A stretch of DNA of 64,000 bases from Nepenthes gracilis (GCA_033239525.1 BSYO01000004.1:9329410-9393409), one strand, 5' to 3'; numbered from the stretch's first letter, positions 23,212 through 37,109 are shown. Numbers and translations are program-made. Notes: generated from the letters alone by a model not told the origin.

Positions 23212-24000
23212 TGTCCAATAATATACAGGTCAGCCCAGAATTCAACCTGTAGAAAGCAGAAGGGCCAAGGAAGCATCGGCCTATTAGGAGCTTCTTCAAA
23301 CCCAAGATCTAGAACAAGTGGCGGTAGGCCCAAATAGCTCAACTCGAAATTGTCTAACAAAATATAGACCATTAGGGTTGACCATTGGACGATCCCCATA
23401 AATGCAACTCAACCGGCGACAGCTCAACAAACAAACCCATGTGACCGTTGCCAGTAAGTGATCCCTCATGACTGCAAAGATAGGAGCTAGAGGTAATTAT
23501 TACCAGTCTATCACTTTTCTGATTGTCTAGGCGCAGAATGCCTGTGGTGAAAGTACGATGCTGGTTCTCGCAAAATTACAAAACTGTAACATCTATAGCC
23601 CGCAACCGTAAGGCCATGGTATCAGCTACTCACAATCGCAGAGCTGTGAAGTCTAATATGGCTAACTAGCGCTTATTCTATAAATACATCCCTTCCTACA
23701 TAGGAAGAGAGATAAATCGATCAACCAATTAAAAACTTGGATATTCAAGCATCCCGAGAACAACTCGCTCACAAGAATCCACTCTCCTACAATTGTAACT
23801 CCCATATAGAAAGCCATTCGTTCCTCGAGCGCTTCTACAAAGTCCAATCTTCCAAATTACACTCAATCCCTAAATATCACTACATATATGCATTTCTTTT
23901 TTCTTCCTCATATCTTTTCAATCAAGTGAAAAAATTACTAACTTAAATATCGGATGACATATCGGAGAGTGAATCTTGTATCCTCTGATATCTTATTTGC
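23212..24000 (+). repeat. Probable degenerate solo LTR
   Basis: A block of normal base composition in AT-rich surroundings, starting near TGTCCAATA. It has a good TATA box (TATAAATA) at 23679-23686, followed by a leader-like stretch (CAAGCATCCCGAG) that resembles the corresponding part of the LTR at 35149-36151. There is no coding frame. Ends and target duplication could not be fixed, so this is a composition-and-layout call. Confidence 0.35.
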
Positions 24001-25059
24001 CTATTATAATGTGTAAGATTTAATTTTTAAATAATAAATACTAGACATTTGAATTCAGTAGCTCCCTAATTCTTTCAAGAGTCTGAATTCAAGAACACAT
24101 TACTAACATTACTGTTTTTCTTTGCCATGTCTGGTGTCCCATCACGAGCTAGTTTTTTCTAATGTTTATTTGTTAGATTTACAAGAACACTATTTAATGG
24201 TTATTGTAATATCCCCTCGTCAATATGTAGATAGGAATATACATATTCAATGATTTATAGAATTATTTTTATAAGTAAGAAAATTTATTAATTATTGAAA
24301 TATTCAAAAGTTTCAAGCAAAAAAAAAAAAATCAAATCCTAACCCAATAAAAATTTATAATAGCAACAACCAACATAGCCTAATAATAATTTCTGTATTA
24401 TATGTCATTTATACAACCTTTTTTTTACTTTCATTGATATAAAGTGTATATGTACATGTACACACAGCACATGTATATTTGTGTGTACACATACAGTAAT
24501 TAGATTGGTCCATCGACGACAGACTTTTTCTTAAAGGTATTACTTTATATCGACTTCTGTCAAAATATGAGTATATTAGTGTATCTATCTAAGTGAACAC
24601 GACACGATTATTAATTGCATCAATAAGCTAAATGTGGAGTGGCCATTGAATAAACAAATTATATGACACGACACTCTTAACTCATTTAATGAGAAAAGTC
24701 ACGTGTGCATGACAAATAAGCTATTAACATGTTAATAAAATGAATAACACAATTATAATGTGTGACACTTGTAAGCATATTCATATACACAAATAAACAT
24801 TTAAAAAGTTAATGCATAATGAGCAATGTTTTAGCTTGACACATTTGTTCTTGTCATAGTATATTATTTCAAGTAAATATATCGATACAAAATACAATAT
24901 AATTATTCTATGTTATAAATATGTCAAGCCAATATTGGAACGGACAAAATTTATACAAATTTAAAACTTTTTTATTTTGTTTCATCTCGTATCATATTCT
25001 CATGTTGTATATAATATTGTCACACTATCCCTTGGGTACTATCATACTATATTCATGAC
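24001..25059. other. AT-rich intergenic DNA before the L1 remnant
   Basis: Contains a GTGTACACAC-rich patch near 24470-24490 and nothing I can assign. Confidence 0.5.
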
Positions 25060-26650
25060 TTGTGACAGTCTTCTCGGCAATAGCATTTCCAATCGGATTC
25101 ACTCATGCCATTCATCTCTGAATCTATTCCATGTTCGTTGCTGGATTCACTCTTCAACTTGCCTTTGGAAGCGGATATTAAAAAGGTTGGTTTCAGTTTT
25201 GGTGATTGGAAAGTCTCAAGTTCAAACAGTTTTTCTACTGCATTCTTCAAAGCATCCTAGGACATTTAGGGCCCTCTCTTCTCACGGCTATAGTGGATTT
25301 CTTTAGAACCAAGCAGATCCTTAAGCAAATTGAGAAGACCATGAGGTGAGGTCCCTATCATTCATTTTTTATTTTAGACCTATTTCTCGCCATAATGTTA
25401 TTTATAAGATTATCTCAGATATTTTTGTAAACTGTCTAAAGTTAGCAAACTGCCCTATTTGATAGACATATGCCAAATGTTCTTTGTGGAAGGTAGATGT
25501 ATTGCAAATAATATTCCCATTGCCCAAGAGCCTATCCATAAGTATCATCTGAATTGCAGTTTGGGTTGATGTGCCTTCAAAGTCAATATATTGAAAACAT
25601 ATGATTTGATTGATCTGAATTTCACCATCGCCGCTCTTAATGTTATGGATCCCACCCCCCTAGAGATTTCTTACGTGGATATTGCAATGCATATTGACCA
25701 CTTATTTCTCAATCTCAGTTAATCGCATGCTAGACAGTTTCTTTGAAGGGTGCATAATTTTTTGGTAAAGTGACCTATTTCACCCTATCTATTTATCATT
25801 TTTATGAATATGTTTTATGGTATGATTAGATCTCAGATCGATAATAACTTTGTGTTTAAGTTTTGTTGGAGCTGTGAGGAAACTAGAACCTACATGTTAG
25901 CATTTGCAAACTATCTCCAACTCTTCTCAAAGGAGAACAATCCACATGTGCAAATTCTTACAAATTGTTTATTAGACTTATTGGCTCTCTTAAGTCTTCA
26001 ACTAGACCGATCTAATGGTGAATGTATTGTCTATTCTAATAATCCCAATATTGTTCAGAGTATCACTACTATTACAAGCTTTAATCTTGGATTGCCAACA
26101 TCTTGTCAATTAAGTTTCCATAATGATATTGCTTTAAAAGAATAGGTGGCTCTCTTTTATATAAAACCTATAACTTATCTCATTTATGCTTTCTAATATT
26201 TGCTCATATTAAGCTTCTATCTTTATTCTTCTAAAAGCTATCCTTAAGAGCATTAATGGCTTTCTTTGTTGGCTTTTCATGGAATGAGTTGAAGGAAGGA
26301 AAATGAATATTAAAACTGATTTGAGATGAAGTATGTAAAATAACAAAAAAAAAGAGTCCTAGTTATTAAGAATACTTTTTCCTAAAATAAGGCTTTCCTA
26401 TCCAAATAGTTTTGGAGGATCATGGTTATGATAAATGTATTTTGGATGATAAAAATTTATTTATCATCCCGATGAAATCTTTGAAGGATTTTAAACTTGT
26501 TGCGAGCCATTAGATCATTTATCCAGCATATTGTATGGGATGGGAAGAGCACTTTCTCACGATTTGACAATTGGCACCCTAAAGATCCTCTTACACATAC
26601 CTATCAAATAGAATCATGGTGGGAACAGGGCCTCCTCGTAAAGCAAGAGT
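25060..26650 (+). pseudogene. L1-type LINE reverse transcriptase remnant
   Basis: Plus-strand frames joined across breaks follow a plant L1-clade RT. FFKAS-DI-GPL is at 25240-25275. FRPISRHNVIYKIISDIFVN is at 25373-25432. FFVEGRCIANNIPIAQE is at 25480-25530. KVNILKTYDLIDLNF is at 25580-25622. There is then an SPYLF-like region near 25780. The catalytic block reads MLAFANYLQLFSK at 25894-25932 where FADD is expected, so it is inactive. SITTITSFNLGLP follows at 26062-26100, and a C-terminal IVWDGKSTFSRFDNWHP segment lies near 26535-26580. Stops and frameshifts are frequent. The 3' end stops abruptly at the TGTCACG repeat at 26654. It lacks the upstream endonuclease as far as I can see. Confidence 0.82.
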
Positions 26651-26653
26651 GAT

Positions 26654-29500
26654 TGTCACGATTCCACAGGTGTACGTCACAAAAGATAATAAAAAAATTT
26701 AATGAGTAAAATTAAAAAGTCCTATCGAATACATCAAATCTAAAAATTAAAAAGTGAAATAACTATAAATCATAGTAGACATAGGGCCTAATAGAATTAA
26801 CCCTATATGTCATCAAATAAAATATATAACAACTTATTCAAATTCAAATCATCTGTATAAAAAAATATATTAATAAATATCTAAATTTATGACAATATTT
26901 TAAATTATATAGATCCAAAATAAATAAATTGAACTATAATTTGGATGCAAGTCACAGACTATATAGACTACAATAATTGAATATATAATAAATTTGAATA
27001 TAAATCCCAAAATAATTAAAATACAAATCTAAATATAAAATATAATTAAACTAAATATTTTAACATCATCTGTCCAATCGTATAAGTATTCATAAGATTC
27101 TAATATGAAAGGTTATAAATATAACAAAATTATAAGTTTAAAATCTAGTAGGCATATATGTGTATGTGTGATAACAAATATATATTTCTGAAATAAAATA
27201 AAGGTATGAAGAAAAGTAAAACACATGTGAAATTCAATATATCCAAATTCTAAACATGTAATCCAAATATCAAATGTTCAAATATTAAATATTCAATTAT
27301 GATTTTAAACGTGTAGAAATCATCCAAAATTTAAATCGTATGTTTTTTAAAGGATAAAATGTCCAAATTTTCAAAATTTTAAATATTATATTAAAATTGA
27401 TAAATTTCAATGCTAAACATTTTAAAATATCAAATATAATAGATGTGAAAATCTCAAAAATAAAAAATATGGCAAAACTGGGAACCAAATACTAAATGGC
27501 CAAATTTTGAGTAATGGTTATGCATACTCCTATAATAGTTGGTCAAAATATTACTATTTAATCTATAGGTAGGTCATTTATAAATTATTATTTATAAATA
27601 CGGTCAAATATTACTTTCTTTTAGAAACCATGAAAGACAGTGATGCGTCATGGATCTAAACTTGAACAGATTTGAGTCAAATAGTTCGTCGGATTTCGGT
27701 CTCTGTTCGCTCAGTTTTGGGTCCTGTACACCACAATTTCAAATAAGAGGTCAGGTAACGATAGGATATAGTCCCATCGAAAATACTCCAATACTTAAGT
27801 CAATAATTAGCCTTCTGAAATTAGAATATTGGTGTAAGGGATATAGAAATGGATGCAATTAGTGTATTTGTAAGTGGGAGTGCACTTGTAGAATAAGTGA
27901 CTTTTGTGGTTACTCGCGAGGAGCAAATTTTTAAAATATTGAGTTTGTTGGGAATTAGTAACAGAGAGAGAGTTTGTGAGCGTAGGATGCTTGAGAGAGT
28001 AGGAGAGTTTTTAAGAGTTTTATAATTGCTTGAGAGCTTTCGTGGGCAAGAGAAGGCGTCTTGGAAAGCGTCAGCTCCCATGGCCTTTTATAACCATGGT
28101 CACGGGATGCCTTCCTTATGTAGAGTGGCTTGATACCCGCGCTCTATTGGGGATTATTACATTTCTTGCATAAGCGTGGGCGCCTTTCTGATTGTAACAG
28201 TCAAAGAGGTTAATCTCCTTCCTTTTATACTTTATAACCGTTAGAATTTTCAACAAACCGTGTATAGATTTTGGCACCTTCCTCCTGAGATGTGCTTTAA
28301 TTGTGGAGGTGACCATTGTAATGAAAATTGCCTACTTTAGAGATGTAAAAAATTAGGATAAGTGACTGTTGTGGCTTGAGGACAGACACATGAACCAACC
28401 TAGACTTAGGTCGCGTGCGTCTTGGGCCTCAACCAATTTACAGACCACTTTTTCAATTAACGGAAGTATTAACCTTGTTGCGCTCCAATGGGCTGCTCTA
28501 ATCTTGGGCCTCTACCTGCTCACTTGCCTTTCGTTTAGGCAACGGCAACGTTGACCATCTAGACAAAAATGGGTCACTGAAGATTTGGGTCGCTTCTTCC
28601 TTCGTGGGTCAGCCCGTTACTGGTGTCCCCATCAGATAAGTATAGTATTTAAATGTATTTGATATATTAGGATACTTAAATATATTATTATTATTATTAT
28701 TTAATTTTTAATAATGGTTCTTAATAAAATACCAAACGGTGAACTCTATAATAAATATTAAAAATATTTTCTCCTTGTGAAGAAAGTATTAATATCCAAA
28801 ACTTTTTGCTCTATGAGAAAATAAAAATATCAAAACTTTTGACATTAAGAAAAAGTATAAATATCAAATTAAATGTTAAAATAGAGTTTAATCTAAAATA
28901 CTTATATGAAATATCAAATTTTAAGGCCAATTATATAAATTTTATGATTTTTTTATAAATATTTTTATATATAAATATATTATCTTAAAATATTTACTTT
29001 TTTGTGAAAAAACAAATAAAAACTTTAAAATTTCAACAAAACTCAGTAAGACTTTGAAATAATTGGTAAAAATTATATACATGTACAAACATCTAAAATA
29101 ATTAAAGGATGACATAAGTATACTATGAAATCATGAAAGGTAAATGAAAATTAAAAAATTTTTAAATAGGCTAAAAATAGAGTTTAAAAATACTTATATG
29201 AAAAATCTGATCTAATAGATCTGATTTCAAAAGGCTCTAAAATTTTCTTCCTTCTCTTTTTCTCTCTTTTTCTTTTTCTTTACCCTTTTTCTCTCTCTCT
29301 TTTCTCCATTGTTCTCACAAAATGACTGAAATAGTGCGTAATAAGCCTTATATATACAATCAAAGCATAAACGCTAGATAGGTGTAAATCGAATGCCCTC
29401 AATTCTACATTATTTATGCACACGTACTATATCATACACATCTCAACCGTCAATATTCTACCACAAGGATTCCTCCATAGGTAAGCCACCTGGACAACAT
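26654..29500 (-). repeat. Degenerate LTR-like repeat of the TGTCACG type, interrupted by a solo LTR
   Basis: Starts with TGTCACG on the plus strand, a common end of plant gypsy LTRs. It ends with a minus-strand TATA-like box (TATATATAAGG, about 29348-29358) followed downstream by a purine-rich leader (29260-29310 on the plus strand is CT-rich). Without the 994-bp insertion it is about 1.85 kb, close to the similar repeat at 58698-60700. Heavy decay makes the outer boundary approximate. Confidence 0.35.
27641..28634 (-). repeat. Solo LTR (994 bp), same family as the LTR at 3169-4165
   Basis: Ends TGATG...CATCA. Shared blocks with 3169-4165 include GGGTCCTGTACACCACAATTTC near the start, GGCCTTTTATA (minus-strand TATA box at 28085-28092), the CCGTTAG and TTTTGGCACCTTC-like blocks, and the CCCATC end. 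Flanking 5-mers are GACAG (27636-27640) and GATAA (28635-28639). They differ only by two transitions and are a plausible decayed target duplication. No internal sequence is present, as expected after recombination between two LTRs. Confidence 0.75.
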
Positions 29501-29859
29501 TGCCAACTGGTCCAGAGTACTGATAGGCTAGAAGTCCACTGAAAAACTATTGAGTACCTCCTATATATCTCCTAGAGCCAGTATCAATATAGGCTTAAGA
29601 GGGCCAAAGGATGTGGAATTAGACCTCCGTGTAAAGCCTTTGAAACTCCTAACCTAGGAACCACATGCTATTGATAAACCTCAGCATCTGGGCTCAACGT
29701 AGAAAAGCTAGCAAATTCTCCATATCATTCTCCTATTGTTTTTATTTAAAGTGCGTAAGAAATCAATTTGAAACTTTAAATCACACTCAGATACAAATCT
29801 TTAATGGATCTAAGCCAAATCAATTTTTTATATACGCATCATATATATAAATATATATA

Positions 29860-30700
29860 TATAATTTTTTTACCCGCAAATGATAGGTTCAGATATCGAT
29901 ATACTATTATAATATATTAAGATATGTCATAATATATTACTCACTAAATTATAGCCATGTTCTGATACTTATTCATAGAAAAATTCTATAATTTTCTTCT
30001 TAATTCATAATTTTCTCACTCATGAATAAAATGTTCATATTTTATGACAAAATTATAGAATTTTTCACATAATTTTATAATTTCTTAATTTAAAATATTT
30101 ATATTCCTTATAGAAAATTCAGTTATGATGAATTATGAAATCTGGCATACTAATTTAGCATGAAATTGCAGCAAAAAATGCAGAAAATCAGCTTCATAAA
30201 TTTCTATAGCAGTTTATTAAACATGTATAGAAGTTGTACATTAAAAAAAAAAAAAAATTAAAAGAATATAAATTGTAATTTGCAAACATGCAAGAGGGCT
30301 CTTCACAAAATTAAGCATGCATAAGCATTAAACTAGGATTTCAAAACATGCATGAAGAGATATTGTAGAATTCGGCATATGTATACTTATATTTGAACTG
30401 AATACCAAAATGCTCTAAGGTCAAGTTTATTAATAGCTAATCCCTCTCAAATACCGATTGTTTGATCCTTCCTTGTAAGAAGAGGGTTTTATTTATAGTA
30501 ATGTGAAGATTAATGATAGTGCCCTGTAGGGGCTTACAGACAATAACCCAACACTGAGGATGGTTACTGATTATTCCGATTAGCAATTGCCTTGCAAGTA
30601 TTAGATTGTGCGTCATAGTGAGTGCTATTTGTGTTGGATTGTGCCTATTTTGAATAGTGGATGAGAGATTGATTGTAGCATAAAACACTTGTTGAGTTTG
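29860..30700 (-). repeat. Second copy of the LTR-like repeat seen at 59600-60450
   Basis: Shares in the same orientation the words CTATTATAATATA, ATTATAGCCATG(T/G)TCTGATAC and AATATTGTAGAATT-like blocks with 59630-60085, in the same order and spacing. A minus-strand TATA box (TATAAATAA, about 30491-30499) lies where the 58698-60700 copy has TATAAATAG. Probably a truncated LTR of the same type; ends unknown. Confidence 0.45.
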
Positions 30701-33700
30701 TAGATTTAGCCAGTCACAATGAACCCAACATCATTCAACTTGCCTTTCTGGCTTAACATTGACCACTTTCTAGGATGACTAGATTTGAAGCCTTAACTAC
30801 CTTAACCACTTGATCGACTAATTTGAGTTATTCAAATTTTGGATGTTCTGATTGTTCAATCCCTTTCTAAACCCTAATTTGTTAGACCAACTTTGGAGTT
30901 GTTTATGCTTGACTAATAGCATTAATTTTGTATCTCTTTAAATTAATAAGTCAGATTAATAGACTTAGATCAACCTAAAATTTTTATTAAATATAACTAT
31001 ATCACTTATTTTAATATATTATCAAATATATGGCATATCATATAAAATAATTTTAACATTATTTTCTTTTATCACAAAGTAATGGCAATTTTAAGCCAAG
31101 GCAAAATTGTACATTGTGGAAATTGTTTTTACCAGCCAACACAATTAGTATGAGTAAATGACGCGTACGACAATGGCTTCTTTCCCGGTTCCTAATTTGG
31201 CAAGTCTTTCTAAAACTTATATTTTTTTTCATTTATTTGATAAAGAATGTAAGCTGCATGCTATTTTTCATTGAAAAAATAAAGCATATTCCTATTTTTT
31301 AAGTTTTAACAATTCTTTTTAAGTATAATACTCAAATTATTATTATTATTATTTACCTCATTTAAGAAATCAGTGTGTAAAAGTGAATGGTCAAAATATT
31401 GAATATTTCTATGTTAAGTAATTTTTTAAAAATACAAAAAATATTTATTTTCTTAAAATATTTTTTTTAATCCTTAACGATGCATGGGAGAGGGATATTG
31501 AATTTGGGGTCTTTTAATATTCTAAAATAGGGTTAATTTAATCTATCTTAATCACAATCTTTCGATTAATATTAAATAGTTAAAATTTTAAAAAATAATT
31601 TATTTATTTTTAAATAATATAATTATTTAATTAATATTAAATAATTATTATGAAGAGAAATTAAATTTATGGTGGCTTGCCAATTTGGAGGGGAGATTAA
31701 ATTATTCTTCGCTGGCAATGTTCAAGTTGGACAAAAAGAGGCTGGAAAAGAATGAGGGAGCAGGGAGAAAATTTGTGCTTTTATGGTAATTTAATAGATA
31801 TTATACCAACTCCTGTTGGTAAGATTGAGGGTTGTAATAGCCTTTATATTTTTAATTATAATTTATATCTAATAATTATAACTTATAGTTTAAAAATAAA
31901 AATTAATATTAAATAATTATTTAAATTATCTGACATATTATTAACTCAAATTTATAATATTTAAAGGTTATATGCAGTGAAAGAAAAACTCAAATTTATT
32001 TACTAGACTTACTTAAATTGTAAAATAAATATAAATTTGAATCAAAATTATAAAATTATGCAGACATTATAAAAAAAAATTATATGTAAAAACATCAAAA
32101 CTAAAGTGATGCACCAGTGGTCAAGTAATGTCCAAAAGTTATGTAGTGTGAAGTTATTACTAAAATAACAGTTACAGATAAATTTAATAAAAAAAAAATT
32201 AAGTTAACAATTTTTGAAGAGAAATTTTTAAAATGCATTTGGAATTTTTTCCCTATGATAGAATTGTTAAAATTCTTAGTCTAGGATATAAAATATTTTA
32301 TATTTTATAGCATTATAGCTGCTAAATATTATTATCAAATTATTTTTAAGAGTTTTTTTTTTTAATTTTAGAGTATATTTTTCCCTTTATTTTTTTTTTG
32401 TTGACAACCCATCCAAAAAAAAGATTTATTATAAATTTATTTTATTTTTCATATAATTTTCTGTCAATATCCAATCAAAGAAAATAAAATATTTTACCAA
32501 ATCAAAATGTCATCTAACTACTGAGTGATCAAATGAGTCATCTTTTTATCTTATTAGTTTTTTATTATTTAATTTTTTTCTAAAATTAAAAATATTCTAA
32601 AAAAACATATCCTTATAATAGAAAATTTTTCTACAATGACATAAATAATTAATTTTTTTATTCAACACTTTTGATCAAACCCAAAACATTCAATTATGCC
32701 TAATACGACTAATTAAACTGTATGAATTATATGTACTACTAAAACATGTTAAAAGCATGATAAATTGGTAAAGTATAAAAAAAGTATACTAAATAACTTT
32801 GACATTGTTATAAAATTGGCATAAAAATCAAAAGAGAAGCATTGTCTCAATTGGGTCAACATCCTTAAGGTTGGGTAGCAAAAATAAAAGGAAATTAAAA
32901 TGTTAAAAGATACAAAACTTTAATTACCCATTAAAGTAGTGAAGGCATTAAAGCCAAAACCACAATTAAAGTGGGAAATATCATTGATTTGGCATAAATC
33001 ATAAGTAAAATGGGACAAAGAGGAATGTATGAGCTTTAAAGGACAAACAAATGATTGAGATTACTATGGAGATAATGGCTTTACTTTCAGTGTGTAACAT
33101 TAATTAATACCAAATCACCCTAAACATCTCAACCCACTATAATTTATTAACAATTCAATCTTTATACATATATTTTTTTTATTTTTAATGTATAAATTGA
33201 TAAAATAAATAAAATTACTCTTGAAAAATGATTAAAAAAAAAGAGAGAGAGAGATGGGCCATGGTCCCTGCATTGGAGGGAGGGAGACTTTGAAACAGTA
33301 GAGGTTGCAGGGGGGAGAGGGAACAGTAGTCATTGTTGCTTGTGGAAAGAGACAGATACGGAGATGGATAATTAACCTTCCCACAATAAATAAAATGCCA
33401 TATTAATTAATTTATTATTTTATATTTTCACCCATTATTAATAAATATTTACATAATAATAACGATAATTTTATTTTTAAATTAATGAATTAATTTCCGT
33501 GGGCACATTTATTTAAGCCAAGCCCTGTTTTTGATATTGGGTTGGTGTGGGGAGTAGTGCGAGATTTTAGACTCTTAGGCCACTTTTGTGGGCTTTTCAA
33601 TAAAGTAAAGTTGAACGAATAAAATAATTAAATACTTAGGCAGCCTTTTAATCAGATCTTGAATTGACCTGCCCAGGCCACGGCTAGAGGGTAGAGCACA

Positions 33701-35148
33701 GTGAAATTTTGGAATTTTAAAATGTCTTACTTATCGATTGATTTTACATTGATATTCCATATTAGGTTCCCTTTATTTGTAGGATATATTCATCAAATAA
33801 CAATATTTTCAAATATTAAATTACTTTTTTAAATTAAAAAAAAAAAACCTTATACCCTAAAAAAAACAGTACCCGAAGTTTAATATTTTAATATTTTTCT
33901 TATTTTTTCACCTTATCTTACAATAATAAAATTAAACTCAAAATTCTAATAAAAAATTATCACCTGACATGAAAAATTATTTTTATATATAAAAAATTAC
34001 TTGAAAAATCTGATTTATTGTTGATATTTTTTCTGTCTCAAAACTAACCATAATATGTCTATCTATATACAAAAATGCCACCAGAAAATATATATATATG
34101 TCTATTTTTAGAAGTATGGTGGTTTGGGATTTGGAAGTTTATATATTTGTTAAAGAATAAAAACACAATAACTTTTTAAACTTTTCAATGTCATTTTAAG
34201 TATCATTTACTTTATTTAGATTTCACTGTGGGGCATTGATTTCTACAGAAAATGAAAGCCTATAAACAATACCTTGAAAATGTAGATTAAATAATAAGTG
34301 AAATCCCTGTGAGATGGTGTGTTGTTGTTTACTCGACCACAGCTCTGAGGACTGATTTATATGATACCATACTGGTTAATAATGTTAAGAAATATTTTGC
34401 CATAGATGTAAATATGAAAAATGAGTACTTGTTAGTCTTTAATATTCTTAAAATTTTAAATTTTGATCAACGGCTTGTAAAATTTAAAATATTGTTAAAC
34501 TATGAGTAGTAAAAAAGTTCACCGAAAAAAAGTTCAATCGGTGACATTTTTACAAACTAACCATGATTCGTTTCGAATTTGTACAAATGAAAGTAAATCT
34601 CGTATATCAAGAGGTTTGGAGCCACCTCTACTGCTGTTGTTTGTTTTTATTATTGATCTAGACAATTTTAATATCAATTTTGATGCATTCATACAAATTA
34701 TATATTGTGTACAAATTGTGATGAATTCATCCTTTATTTCTTTTATGTTGTCAGCTGGCCATATGTTGACGTAAATTTTTTTAAGATAGATATAACACAC
34801 GTAAAGTCACACGGGGTCTATAATTGTAACAATATATGTCAGCATTGGATATTTTTTTAAATATTTTAAAAAATATATTTAAATATAATATCAATTAATA
34901 AAATATTTTTATATATTTAAATATCTTCTTAAAATCAATTCTTATAAATTTTATATTTACCTTCATCATCGATATTATATAATATAAATTATAATCTTTT
35001 TTTTTTGTAAGTAATTTTTTTTTGGTAGGTAAACAAAAATCATAAATCAAAAAAATAAATCATCAAAAATAAATCATAAATCAAATATAAATTTTATCAT
35101 AATGATTATGATTTATGATTTATTAATATAAATCATAATCATCCCGAT
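30701..35148. other. AT-rich intergenic DNA, no gene seen
   Basis: Short non-AT patches at 31130-31200, 33240-33370 (GA/GGGAG-rich) and 33530-33700 do not read as coding. At 35035-35140 repeated AAATCATAAATC words face their complements, so the strand can fold into a hairpin just before the LTR at 35149. Confidence 0.55.
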
Positions 35149-36151
35149 TGTTGGGTCCCATGTCCTGGCCCACGAGACAGGCCCAGGCACACGAAGCAGG
35201 TCGCGGCCCATGGAAAGATCAGAAGCCCACGAAAGGCAGTAAGCCCAACCCAAGGGATGAAAGGCGCAAGCCCACAACGAAAGGAGGAGAATTCAGAACT
35301 GCAGCCGCGATTAAATGCGTCGCGGGATGTGCGAAAAGGCTAGCCAATAAGAGGGTGGCCTTGGCGCAAGAAATACTAACGCCACTGCCCCGTCTGCATG
35401 GACGCCAACCAATCTCGCTCAGAAAAATCGAAGTGGTCAACAACGCCGCCAGCCGCGCAAGCCAGCATAGGACAAATGGCGTGACCGTGACCCATGACAA
35501 AGTGACTGGCGGGCGATATAGCCCAAGAACGGGCGTTACGCGCCCAAGAGTCCAATGGGGCGAGGCGTATAAGAACCCTCACACTCCACAGAGAATGTGA
35601 CTTTTGGACCTTTTTCGAACGGGACACTTTACTTTTTCGATCACTCTTCCACACTCTCGACGACCCTTTGAATCAAGCATTCAAACGGAGCATCCTTGAT
35701 CAACTACTTCCCTCTTCTCTAAAAAACACAAGAGTGACGAGTCAAAGCAGAGCTTTGCCTCACCTAGCTGACTCGCTCACCATCCCAGCATCCTCTGAGA
35801 TCACGGGGAAAGTTAGCCACCCATCATGGTGCATTACATGGCTGAGTCTTCCAACACCTGCTCATTGCATTTCTCCATATCACCGCACAAGCACTTGTAC
35901 GCTTCACAGCATTTCTCCGCGCACCCCTTTAGCGTGCGCCATTTTCGTTTATTGCGGGAATTTGGCTGACTTGAGCGTCGAAGGGGCCTCGGTGGGAGAA
36001 ATCTTGCGACGACCCTTGCTTTCTTGTTTGTTGTTTGTGTTGTGTCCAGGTCACAGAGACGGAGACCGGACCCTTCTTCCGGAGCAACCGCACGCTTAGA
36101 AATCTGAAGGCTCCCTAATCCGTACGACAACCTTGGGCCCGGGACGCAACA
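35149..36151 (+). repeat. Solo LTR (1003 bp), TGTTGGGTCCC type
   Basis: Begins TGTTGGGTCCCATG and ends GGGACGCAACA, giving TGTTG...CAACA terminal repeats. A TATA-like box (TATAAGAA) is at 35568-35575. The 3' third matches the LTR at 62734-63587 (TTTTCGTTTATTGC, GACTTG(A/G)GCGTCG, GTTTGTGTTGTG, the AGGCTC(C/T)CTAATC(C/T)GTA block). Composition is much richer in G and C than its surroundings. There are no internal domains. Flanking 5-mers CCGAT and ATCTT do not match. Confidence 0.78.
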
Positions 36152-37109
36152 ATCTTGATATAAAAGATTAATAATATAATATACACATATTGTATGAAAT
36201 AATTTACTATTTAATTTTTTTTAAAAAAATTACAATTTAAATAAAGAAATAGAAGCATTATAACTTGAAACCTTATTAAAAGTAATAAAAATTCTTATTT
36301 AATTATTTTAGAAATTATAAAATGATGTGTAGATACTTAAAAATTTTAAAATTAATAATTGTTTCATAATTTATAATTTTTAAAATTTTAATGTATAAAA
36401 CCACAAATATAAGGTAAGTTGTTAATGATAAATATATATCATTAGCCCGTAAAATATAATATTTTATTTATATTAATTCTAGAATTAATTATTATCTAAA
36501 TTGTAAAAAAAAGACGAGTAATATCACCTTTAATAGTGTTGGAATACTTTTATATACTTAAAATTCTAAATATTTTTATACGTATCTTTTAAACTTATAA
36601 TTTTTTATTATAAAATATGACTCTTTGAATGAATAATATATTCCATTAGTTATTCTAATTTAGCATATGATTATATTAAAAATTTTTTATCTACATCACC
36701 TAAACTTATTGGTTCAATTTAAATTTATAATAATTATTGTCTCTTATATTTTTTATATGTCAATTAAACTGTTTGAAAATTTTAGGACTTTCATAAATAT
36801 GATATCTTTGTTGTATTTTTTTATAAATTATCTATTTTTAATTGTTAAGTAATGCAATTTTAAAATATTACCGGATACTGTTAAAATATTCATTACTAGA
36901 TGATGAGAACTAAAATGAGTAGTGATATATGGAGTTAGCTATGATTCTATTATTCTAGATCATAGTCAATGTATGATATAGCTAAGATAAGAATATTAGA
37001 ATAATTTTTCAAAATCTCTTCACTATCAAAATTTTTAAAAAAATTATAAACTATAAATAATAATAAAATTTAAAATAATAATACCAAAATATAAATTCTA
37101 AATAAAATT

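Noticed and set aside
23612..23625. ATGGTATCAGCTAC resembling a tRNA-Met primer site
   Set aside because: It lies upstream of the TATA box inside the LTR-like block, not after an LTR end, and the match breaks after TGGTATCAG.
35148..35600. 150-codon plus-strand ORF at the start of the solo LTR
   Set aside because: Starts at the LTR edge in U3, has no family signal and is explained by the GC-richer LTR sequence.
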